DNA of 50,847 nucleotides from an uncultured Lachnospiraceae bacterium (GTDB lineage Bacteria > Bacillota > Clostridia > Lachnospirales > Lachnospiraceae), in NCBI GenBank assembly GCA_905235435.1, contig CAJOLD010000002.1, positions 1 to 50,847 of the forward strand, read 5' to 3'. The notes under the pieces are model-generated. The model was not told where the DNA came from, ran no database searches, and saw only the letters and a program-made list of their open reading frames with translations. Of the stretch, positions 44,361-50,847 are shown one piece after another. How positions within the stretch are numbered: position 1 is the stretch's first letter; each line of letters starts with the position of its first letter. Position numbers and translations under genes: made by a program.

Positions 44361-45869
44361 ATGATCGAACAGCTGATCCGGCAGGTCAGAGAAGCAAAAG
44401 AGAGCGCACAGCAGAGAGATGCGCTGATCTGCCTTCGGCGTGAAATAAAAAAAGAAGAAGAACGGAAGGCTTTCTGCGCGGCCGTGGGAGACGACCGCGC
44501 CTTCCTTATTGCGCTTCTTGACAGCGAGGACCCGAAGGTCCGCAAAAACGCGGCCCTCATTCTCGGCGAGACGGGAACGCAGGAGGCTTTTCCGGTCCTT
44601 CTTGAGAAATATCTGGGCGAGGAAACGCTCTTTATCCGCGCCGACTACCTGAAAGCCATGGCGCACCTGGACTGCGCCCCGGGGCTGGATGCCCTGAGGG
44701 AATCCATGGAGAAGCTGGATGAGACGGAGCCTAAGGAGGATACCAGAAAACACCTGATGGAAGAGAGGACCGCCATGCGCCGTCTCCTTTCGGCGTACGA
44801 GACGCCCGGAAAGCATGTCTTTTCAGGCTATGACAGAGTATCGGAGGTCATCCTTGTCACAAACCGGCAGCAGCCGGAGGCGACGCGCCGGCAGGTAAAG
44901 ACGGGCACCGTCGTTCCCATGGCACTGGGGCTTCGGGTAAAAGACCCGGATATCCGTGAACTGATGCAGATCCGCACCTGGTCGGAGATGCTCTTCCCCA
45001 TTCCCGGCGCGCGGGCCCTCAAAGGCTCCGCCAGGGAAGTCGCAAGGGGGATCCTCGCCATGAAGACGGCCGAGTATCTTGAGCAGCTCCATGCGCCGGG
45101 CGGCAGCTTTTATTTCCGTCTGGAGATCAAGGGACCGATGGATCCCGCGGGCAGGGCCGATTTTGTAAAAAGACTCTGTGCCTGCCTGGAGGAGGAGAGC
45201 CGCGGAAGGCTGCGCAACGCCGCCGGCTCCTATGAAGTGGAGATCCGCCTGCTGCTTCGGAAGGACGGATCCTTCCTTCCCATGCTGAAGCTCTTTACCC
45301 TGAAGGACGAGCGGTTCGCCTACCGGAAGGAAAGCACCGCGGCATCCATGTCGCCGGTCAACGCGGCACTTGCCGCGCAGCTCGCTCTTCCTTATCTAAA
45401 GGAGGGGGCGCAGATCCTGGATCCCTTCTGCGGGTCGGGGACACTGCTGATCGAGCGGAATCATGCCCTGCGGGCCGATCCCATCTACGGCGTCGATATT
45501 TTCGGCGAGGCAGTCGAAAAGGCGAGAAAGAACGCGGAGGCGGACGGATGCCGGATCTGGTTTATCAACCGCGACTTTTTCGAGTTTACCCACGAGTATC
45601 TCTTTGACGAGATCATCACGGAGCTCCCGCGTCTTTCCGGCGAGGAAGAGGGGGCGTCCATGGAGACGCTTTGCCGGAGGTTCTTTGAGAAGGCGGACAC
45701 CCATCTGCGGACCGGCGGCGTGATGGTCATCTGCTGCAGCTGCCGGCAGCTCCTTGGCCGCATCGCTTCGGAAAGCAGCGTCTGGGAGGTGCGGGAACAG
45801 TACGAACTAAGTGAAAAGAGCGGCGCCTGTGTCATGGTGATCACAAAGACGAAGATAAAAAACTGTTGA
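44361..45869 (+). CDS. HEAT-repeat-like plus class I SAM methyltransferase (TrmN/RlmL-like), altered NPPY motif
   Basis: 502 residues from the ATG at 44361 (GGAGAGGAGCAG upstream). The N-terminal 140 residues hold HEAT-like helical pairs (DSEDPKVRKNAALILGETG). The middle is a THUMP-like or RNA-binding part. The C-terminal methyltransferase has AYRKESTAASMSPVNAALAAQLA and motif I ILDPFCGSGTLLIE, typical of TrmN/RlmL enzymes. Motif IV, usually NPPY, reads TELPRL here, so the Asn and one Pro that hold the target amino group are missing. It may modify a different site or have lost activity. The -35 of the tRNA-Gly promoter overlaps its stop. Confidence 0.75.
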   Translation: MIEQLIRQVREAKESAQQRDALICLRREIKKEEERKAFCAAVGDDRAFLIALLDSEDPKVRKNAALILGETGTQEAFPVLLEKYLGEETLFIRADYLKAMAHLDCAPGLDALRESMEKLDETEPKEDTRKHLMEERTAMRRLLSAYETPGKHVFSGYDRVSEVILVTNRQQPEATRRQVKTGTVVPMALGLRVKDPDIRELMQIRTWSEMLFPIPGARALKGSAREVARGILAMKTAEYLEQLHAPGGSFYFRLEIKGPMDPAGRADFVKRLCACLEEESRGRLRNAAGSYEVEIRLLLRKDGSFLPMLKLFTLKDERFAYRKESTAASMSPVNAALAAQLALPYLKEGAQILDPFCGSGTLLIERNHALRADPIYGVDIFGEAVEKARKNAEADGCRIWFINRDFFEFTHEYLFDEIITELPRLSGEEEGASMETLCRRFFEKADTHLRTGGVMVICCSCRQLLGRIASESSVWEVREQYELSEKSGACVMVITKTKIKNC

Positions 45870-45894
45870 CAAGAACAGGAAGCTGTAGTAATAT
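45866..45894 (+). promoter_or_regulatory. Promoter of tRNA-Gly
   Basis: Perfect -35 TTGACA (45866-45871), which overlaps the TGA of the preceding gene, 17-base spacer, TAATAT (45889-45894); an overlapping TATACT lies at 45892-45897. Confidence 0.75.
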
Positions 45895-45931
45895 ACTTTT
45901 GTTCGCTGATGAGCGGCAAACAAAAGTATAT

Positions 45932-46003
45932 GCGCGAGTGGCTCAGAGGTGGAGTATCGCCTTGCCAAGGCGAGGGTCGCGGGTTCGAATCCCGTCTCGC
46001 GCT
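45932..46003 (+). tRNA. tRNA-Gly (GCC)
   Basis: 72 bases. Acceptor GCGCGAG pairs with CTCGCGC, anticodon stem TCGCC/GGCGA holds the loop TTGCCAA with anticodon GCC, T arm TCGCGGGTTCGAATCCCGT, discriminator T as usual for glycine tRNA. CCA is not encoded. Confidence 0.95.
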
Positions 46004-46006
46004 CTT

Positions 46007-46036
46007 AAGGATCCCGGAAGACCGGGATCCTTTTTT
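46007..46036 (+). terminator. Terminator after tRNA-Gly
   Basis: Eleven-pair stem AAGGATCCCGG/CCGGGATCCTT with loop AAGA, followed by six T. Confidence 0.93.
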
Positions 46037-46052
46037 ATTCCGGTGCCGGGAG

Positions 46053-46099
46053 TTGATTCATTGTTAACAAAATGCTATACTGAAATTTATCAAATTTCA
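46053..46099 (+). promoter_or_regulatory. apt-rel promoter with a 19-bp palindrome at the start site
   Basis: TTGATT (46053-46058), 17-base spacer, extended -10 TGCTATACT (-10 at 46076-46081). Starting on the last base of the -10, TGAAATTT-ATC-AAATTTCA (46081-46099) is a perfect palindrome of eight pairs and three spacer bases, well placed for a repressor. Confidence 0.65.
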
Positions 46100-46140
46100 C
46101 CATTCGTTATTACTGATCGTTTGATCCGGAGGGCATGAAA

Positions 46141-46668
46141 ATGAAAGATCTGAAAGATTATGTCACAACTATTCCTGATTTCCCGGAACCCGGCGTGATG
46201 TTCCGCGATGTGACCAGCGTGATCCAGGACGCGGAGGGGCTCCGCCTTGCGATCGATTCCCTTGTGGAAGCCGTGGGGGACCCGGATGAGATCGATGTGA
46301 TCGCGGGCACGGAATCCAGAGGTTTTATTTTCGGCATGCCCGTTGCCTATATTCTGAACAAGCCTTTTGCGATGGTCCGCAAGAAGGGCAAACTGCCCCG
46401 GGAGACCGTCTCCAGAGAATATGACCTGGAGTACGGGAAGGCTGCCATCGAGATGCATAAAGATTCCGTTAAGCCCGGACAGAAGGTCGTCATCATCGAC
46501 GATCTGATCGCTACGGGCGGCACGGTCGAAGCTGCCATCTCCATTATCGAGGAGCTGGGCGGCGAGGTCACAAAGTGCGTATTCCTGATGGAGCTTGCCG
46601 GCCTGAAAGGCAGGGAGCGTCTGAAGGACTACGATGTTGAATCGGTCATCTGTTACGAGGGGAAATAA
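46141..46668 (+). CDS. apt: Adenine phosphoribosyltransferase
   Basis: 175 residues from the ATG at 46141, seven bases after GGAGGG; an ATG at 46135 is too close to the site. The enzyme makes AMP from adenine and PRPP. Family marks are FPEPGVMFRDVT, ETRGF-type GTESRGFIFG and the PRPP site VVIIDDLIATGGT. The rel gene begins at the base after its stop, the usual apt-rel order in Bacillota. Confidence 0.96.
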   Translation: MKDLKDYVTTIPDFPEPGVMFRDVTSVIQDAEGLRLAIDSLVEAVGDPDEIDVIAGTESRGFIFGMPVAYILNKPFAMVRKKGKLPRETVSREYDLEYGKAAIEMHKDSVKPGQKVVIIDDLIATGGTVEAAISIIEELGGEVTKCVFLMELAGLKGRERLKDYDVESVICYEGK

Positions 46669-48951
46669 TTGAAAGAGAACACGCCTGATATGGAAAGCAT
46701 GGAAAAGCAGGAGGAAAGCGTCCGGACAATGGATGATTTCACGACCCCCGAGCTTTTGTACGGGGAGCTTATCCGAAGTGTGCGCAAATATCATCCTTCG
46801 GACGACATTTCCATGATCGAAAATGCATACCGGGTCGCCTGTCAAGCGCATGAAGACCAGAAGAGAAAGTCCGGAGAGCCGTACATCATCCATCCGCTCT
46901 GCGTCGCCATTATCCTGGCGGATCTGGAGATGGACAAGGAGACGATCGTTGCCGGGCTTCTTCATGATGTCGTTGAGGATACGTCGATCACTTCCGAACA
47001 GGTGCGTGAGCAATTCGGCGAGGAGGTCGAACTTCTCGTCGAGGGCGTCACAAAGCTGGGTCAGCTGAACTATAATGCCGACAAGGTGGAAGTGCAGGCT
47101 GAGAATCTGCGCAAGATGTTCCTTGCCATGGCGAAGGATATCCGCGTGATCATCATCAAGCTGGCCGACCGTCTCCATAACATGCGTACGCTTCAGTACA
47201 TGAAGCCTGAGAAGCAGAGAGAGAAGGCGCGCGAGACGATGGATATCTACGCACCGATCGCGCAGAGGCTCGGTATCTCGAAGATCAAGGTCGAGCTCGA
47301 TGATCTCTCCCTGAAGTATCTGGAACCTGAGATCTATTATGATCTGGTGGAGAAGATCGCTCTCCGCAAGAGTGAGCGGGAGGCGTATGTCAACCAGATC
47401 GTGGAGGAGGTGCAGCGGCATCTGGAGGAAGCCGGGATCAAGGCGGACGTCTACGGGAGAGCCAAGCACTTCTTCAGCATTTATAAAAAGATGGTCAACC
47501 AGCAGAAGACCCTGGATCAGATCTATGATCTCTTTGCCGTGCGGATCATCGTGGACAGCGTCAAGGACTGCTACGGCGCCCTCGGCATCATTCACGAGAT
47601 GTACAAGCCGGTGCCGGGCCGCTTCAAGGACTACATCGCGATGCCCAAGCAGAACATGTACCAGTCCCTGCACACGACCCTGATCGGCCCGAACGGCCAG
47701 CCCTTTGAGATCCAGATCCGGACCCATGCGATGCACAGGGTCGCCGAGTATGGTATCGCGGCGCACTGGAAATACAAGGAGGCATCCGACGGAAAGAAGC
47801 CCGAGGACCAGGAGGAGGAGAAGCTGACCTGGCTTCGCCAGATCCTGGAGTGGCAGCAGGACATGTCGGACAACCGGGAGTTCATGAGCCTGCTCAAGAG
47901 CGACCTGGACCTGTTTAGCGAGAGTGTTTACTGCTTCACACCGGCGGGCGACGTCAAAAACCTTCCGAACGGATCTACGCCTGTCGATTTCGCTTACTCC
48001 ATTCACAGCGCGGTGGGCAACCGGATGGTCGGCGCCCGCGTGAACGGCAAGCTGGTCCCGATCGATTACGTCATCCAGAACGGGGACAGGATCGAGATCC
48101 TCACGTCGACCACGTCGAGGGGACCCAGCCGCGACTGGCTCAAGATCGTCAAGAGCACGCAGGCGAAGAACAAGATCAACCAGTGGTTCAGGACGCAGCG
48201 CAAAGAGAGCAATATCGTCAGGGGCAAGGAGCTTCTGACTTCGTACTGCAAGTCCAAGGGGTATTCCCTCGCGGACCTGCTCAAGCCGGAATATATCGAA
48301 GTGGTGCTGCGCAAATACGGTTTCCGTGACTGGGATTCCGTACTTGCGGCCATCGGGCACGGCGGACTCAAGGAAGGACAGATCGCCAATAAACTGCAGG
48401 AGTGCTTCGAGAAGGAACATCAGCATCCACTCTCGGACAGCGAGCTTCTGGAGAGCATGCAGAAGCGCCAGACGCAGAGGACCTCTTCGAAATCGCGGAG
48501 CGGCGTCATCGTCAAAGGGATCGATGACGTGGCGGTGCATTTTTCAAAATGCTGCAGCCCGGTCCCCGGAGATGACATCATCGGTTTCGTGACGCGGGGA
48601 AGAGGCATCTCCATCCACCGCCGCGACTGCGTGAATATTTTAAACCTTGCGGAGGACGATCAGAACCGCCTGATCGAGGCGGAATGGGAGCGCAGGGATA
48701 CAGGAAACGGCCTGTATATGGCGGAGATCCATATCTTTGCGGTCAACCGCACCGGCCTGCTGGCGGATATCACGAGGATCTTTACCGAAAAGAACATCGA
48801 CGTCCAGTCTGTCAGCTGCAGGATCAACAAGCAGGGAATGGCCACGATCATTTTTGAGTTCCAGGTCCCCGGCGTTGTCATGCTGCAGACGCTGATCGAA
48901 AAGATCATGCAGGTCGAAAGTGTTGTAGATATCGAGCGGAAGACAGGCTGA
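46669..48951 (+). CDS. rel: Bifunctional (p)ppGpp synthetase/hydrolase Rel
   Basis: 760 residues from a TTG at 46669, seven bases after GAGGGG; an ATG at 46690 is the alternative. The hydrolase HD motif is H99-D100 in LLHDVVEDT. The synthetase part has YGRAKHFFSIYKKM, FAVRIIVDSV, and IAMPKQNMYQSLHTT. TGS (VYCFTPAGDVKNLPNGSTPVDFAY), zinc-finger-like (HFSKCCSPVPGD) and C-terminal ACT domains follow in order. It makes ppGpp on starved ribosomes and degrades it, controlling GTP pools and so CodY. A metallo-hydrolase gene follows after 17 bases. Confidence 0.97.
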   Translation: MKENTPDMESMEKQEESVRTMDDFTTPELLYGELIRSVRKYHPSDDISMIENAYRVACQAHEDQKRKSGEPYIIHPLCVAIILADLEMDKETIVAGLLHDVVEDTSITSEQVREQFGEEVELLVEGVTKLGQLNYNADKVEVQAENLRKMFLAMAKDIRVIIIKLADRLHNMRTLQYMKPEKQREKARETMDIYAPIAQRLGISKIKVELDDLSLKYLEPEIYYDLVEKIALRKSEREAYVNQIVEEVQRHLEEAGIKADVYGRAKHFFSIYKKMVNQQKTLDQIYDLFAVRIIVDSVKDCYGALGIIHEMYKPVPGRFKDYIAMPKQNMYQSLHTTLIGPNGQPFEIQIRTHAMHRVAEYGIAAHWKYKEASDGKKPEDQEEEKLTWLRQILEWQQDMSDNREFMSLLKSDLDLFSESVYCFTPAGDVKNLPNGSTPVDFAYSIHSAVGNRMVGARVNGKLVPIDYVIQNGDRIEILTSTTSRGPSRDWLKIVKSTQAKNKINQWFRTQRKESNIVRGKELLTSYCKSKGYSLADLLKPEYIEVVLRKYGFRDWDSVLAAIGHGGLKEGQIANKLQECFEKEHQHPLSDSELLESMQKRQTQRTSSKSRSGVIVKGIDDVAVHFSKCCSPVPGDDIIGFVTRGRGISIHRRDCVNILNLAEDDQNRLIEAEWERRDTGNGLYMAEIHIFAVNRTGLLADITRIFTEKNIDVQSVSCRINKQGMATIIFEFQVPGVVMLQTLIEKIMQVESVVDIERKTG

Positions 48952-48968
48952 GACAGAAGGAGGCACAG

Positions 48969-49613
48969 ATGAGCGGCTTGAGAGTGGAGAGCATGGTCCT
49001 CGGACTTGTGGAGACCAACACCTATCTCCTGATGGATGAGGAGACCGGGGCGCTCGCCGTGATCGATCCCGCCGCCCGCGCGGAAGATATCGCGCGGAAG
49101 GCGGATGAGATGAACGGAAAGCCCTGCATGATCCTGCTCACGCACGGCCACTTCGATCATATCGGGGCCGTGGATGCCCTTCGGAGGGCGTGGAACGTGC
49201 CCTGCCTGTGCCTTGACGCGGAGGCCTCCCTCCTGGAGGACCCGGGGCTGAATGCCTCGGCGCTGTTCGGATGTCCCACAAAGACTTCCGCGGACCGTCT
49301 GCTGAAAGACGGGGAGGAGATCCTTCTCGGAAGCCATCCGGTCAGGGTCATCGCCACCCCCGGGCATACGGTGGGCGGCTGCTGCTATTACCTGCCGGAG
49401 GACGGGCTCCTCTTCTGCGGAGACACCCTGTTTGACGGTTCGGTAGGGCGTACGGATCTTCCGACGGGCGACATGTCCGCGCTGATGAAAAGCATCCGGG
49501 AGAGACTTGCCGTCCTTCCCGATGAGACCGGGGTGTTCCCCGGGCACGGAGACGCGACGGACATCGGAGAACAGAAGAGCGTGAACCCGTATTTATCCAT
49601 GGGGGATTTATGA
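48969..49613 (+). CDS. MBL-fold metallo-hydrolase (glyoxalase II-like)
   Basis: 214 residues with the metal motif LTHGHFDHIGA near residue 57, a later His in TPGHTVGGCCYY, the bridging Asp in FCGDTLFDGSVGRTDL and a last His in FPGHGD. This is the YqgX/glyoxalase II-like group. The family hydrolyses thioesters, but the substrate of this group is not settled. It sits between rel and hemZ, a common order in Clostridia, and its stop overlaps hemZ as ATGA. Confidence 0.9.
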   Translation: MSGLRVESMVLGLVETNTYLLMDEETGALAVIDPAARAEDIARKADEMNGKPCMILLTHGHFDHIGAVDALRRAWNVPCLCLDAEASLLEDPGLNASALFGCPTKTSADRLLKDGEEILLGSHPVRVIATPGHTVGGCCYYLPEDGLLFCGDTLFDGSVGRTDLPTGDMSALMKSIRERLAVLPDETGVFPGHGDATDIGEQKSVNPYLSMGDL

Positions 49614-50847
49614 AGATCCTGATACATCTGAATAGGCCTGATTTTGAGTATGATGTCTTTGCCCTGGTGCGTTCCTTTTATCCGGGGCAGGACGTTTTTG
49701 TCTGTCATGACGAAGCTGTCCCCGGGCAGGATGCGGGCACGGAAGATCTGACCATGTGGGTCAGGGTGGCGCCTGATTCCCTGCTCGCCTGCATGCGCGC
49801 GTCCGGGGAAGAGGAAGACGCGCGGGGTGAGAGCGTCCCGCTTGGCGGCGGGGAGGACAGGAAGGAAGTCAAGACGCTTCTTAAGCAGCTGGTGTACCGG
49901 GTCCTGAAGAAGCGGACAGGGGAGGAGCTCCCTTGGGGGAACCTGACCGGGATCAGACCGGTCAAGATCGCCAGAGGACTGATGGACGCGGGAATGACGG
50001 ATGAGGAGATCGAAGAGCGGTTCCGGGAAAGATATTATGTGAGCCCCGGAAAGACCGCGCTTGCTCTCTCCGTAGCCAAAACGGAGCGGGCGCTCCTTAC
50101 AGACGTCCCCTACCAGCAGGGCTACAGCCTCTACGTGGGCATCCCGTTCTGCCCCAGCATCTGCCTCTACTGCACCTTCGGGGCCAGCCCTCTGAAGGTC
50201 TGGAAGGGAAAGACGGACGAATATCTGGAAGCGCTGTTTAAAGAGATGGAAGCGGCCGCGGCCATGATGCCGTCCCTTACGCCGACGACCGTCTATATCG
50301 GCGGCGGTACGCCGACAACGCTGGAGGCGGAGCAGCTGGGCCGCCTTCTTTCCAAAATAGAAGAGACCTTTGACCTTGCCGGAACGCTGGAGTTCACGGT
50401 GGAGTCGGGGCGCCCCGACAGCATCACGAAGGAGAAGCTTGCGGTGATGCGCGCGCACCCCGTGACAAGGATATCGATCAATCCCCAGACGATGAACCAG
50501 GAGACCCTGGACCTCATCGGCCGGCTGCACACGGTGGACCAGATCCGGGACACCTTCCGGCTTGCCCGCGGGGAGGGCTTTGACAATATCAATATGGATC
50601 TGATCGTCGGACTCCCGGGAGAGGGGGAGGAGGAGGTCGCGCGGACGATGGAGGAGATCCGGAAACTGGATCCGGACAGCGTGACGGTCCACTCGCTGGC
50701 ACTGAAGCGGGCGGCGCGTCTGAATCTGTTCAGAGACCAGTGGAAAGATATCTCCTTTACGAACAGCAGCCGCATCATGGACATGACGGCAAAGAGCTGC
50801 ATCTCGTCGGGACTTGCCCCCTACTATCTGTACCGGCAGAAGGACAT
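49610..50847 (+). CDS. hemZ: Radical SAM coproporphyrinogen dehydrogenase HemZ (3' end outside window)
   Basis: 412 codons are open to the window end with no stop. The N-terminal 175 residues hold the HemZ-specific segment LPWGNLTGIRPVKIARGL, then the radical-SAM motif C181-x3-C185-x2-C188 in PFCPSICLYCTFGAS, then YIGGGTPTTLEAEQL and VGLPGEGEEE. HemZ is a HemN-like protein of Bacillota linked to oxygen-independent coproporphyrinogen oxidation, but the spacing of a HemN-type second SAM site cannot be checked to the end. No other heme gene is in the window, so a different radical-SAM role is possible. Confidence 0.88.
   Translation, partial: MKILIHLNRPDFEYDVFALVRSFYPGQDVFVCHDEAVPGQDAGTEDLTMWVRVAPDSLLACMRASGEEEDARGESVPLGGGEDRKEVKTLLKQLVYRVLKKRTGEELPWGNLTGIRPVKIARGLMDAGMTDEEIEERFRERYYVSPGKTALALSVAKTERALLTDVPYQQGYSLYVGIPFCPSICLYCTFGASPLKVWKGKTDEYLEALFKEMEAAAAMMPSLTPTTVYIGGGTPTTLEAEQLGRLLSKIEETFDLAGTLEFTVESGRPDSITKEKLAVMRAHPVTRISINPQTMNQETLDLIGRLHTVDQIRDTFRLARGEGFDNINMDLIVGLPGEGEEEVARTMEEIRKLDPDSVTVHSLALKRAARLNLFRDQWKDISFTNSSRIMDMTAKSCISSGLAPYYLYRQKD

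Noticed and set aside
46090..48540. Very long open frame on the minus strand, 816 codons, opposite rel
   Set aside because: It lies fully opposite the strongly supported rel and apt genes, has no family motifs and is rich in Arg, His, Leu and Asp as expected from the reverse reading of GC-rich coding sequence.

Overview
The window is a contiguous piece of a GC-rich Bacillota chromosome, most likely from an anaerobic Clostridia of the Lachnospiraceae type. The basis is the gene set: CodY, IreB-RuvX-DUF1292, RNase J, YlbF, TrmR/TrhP, HemZ, CIRCE-controlled groESL, a WXG100/EssC system, and only the oxygen-sensitive NrdD/NrdG ribonucleotide reductase. Genes are densely packed, many overlap by ATGA, and about 45 protein genes and three tRNA genes are visible. 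No IS element, prophage or CRISPR array was seen.

Region 1 (1-11512) is the accessory part. It starts inside an EssC/FtsK-like type VII secretion ATPase, followed with overlaps by a WXG100 protein, a protein carrying a COG5610-like module, a two-gene polysaccharide ABC exporter (Wzm/TagG-like permease, Wzt/TagH-like ATPase with a C-terminal glycan-binding-like extension), a methyltransferase with a long C-terminal coiled coil, a 1000-residue glycosyltransferase-HAD-COG5610 fusion and a membrane Ser/Thr kinase. The order suggests a surface glycan made inside, capped by methylation and exported by an ABC transporter, encoded in one transcription unit with type VII secretion genes. This is the best candidate for an undescribed system here.

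Region 2 (11513-15800) holds nrdD-nrdG behind two NrdR boxes, an unfamiliar HTH plus PD-(D/E)XK-like protein, and divergent tRNA-Glu and tRNA-Val genes. Region 3 (15780-22260) holds galK-galE, then prmA, rsmE, a cysteine desulfurase and thiI. Region 4 (22260-33630) holds an HPr-like protein without the catalytic His, mtaB, ireB-ruvX-DUF1292, RNase J, ylbF, trmR, trhP and then, with ATGA overlaps, a phosphopantetheinyl transferase, a small-molecule kinase and a 962-residue NRPS-like protein (adenylation, carrier, condensation), a small orphan natural-product cassette.

Region 5 (33620-50847) is largely housekeeping: dprA and comM on the minus strand, topA, codY (with overlapping CodY boxes at its own promoter), groES-groEL (CIRCE), a divergent-type IMP dehydrogenase on the minus strand, an anchored amidase, a HEAT-like/methyltransferase protein, tRNA-Gly, then apt-rel-MBL hydrolase-hemZ, the last cut by the window end. 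codY, guaB, apt and rel link this region to GTP/ppGpp control. The only stretch over 300 bases without a protein gene (15262-15778) holds two tRNAs, two terminators and the gal control region.
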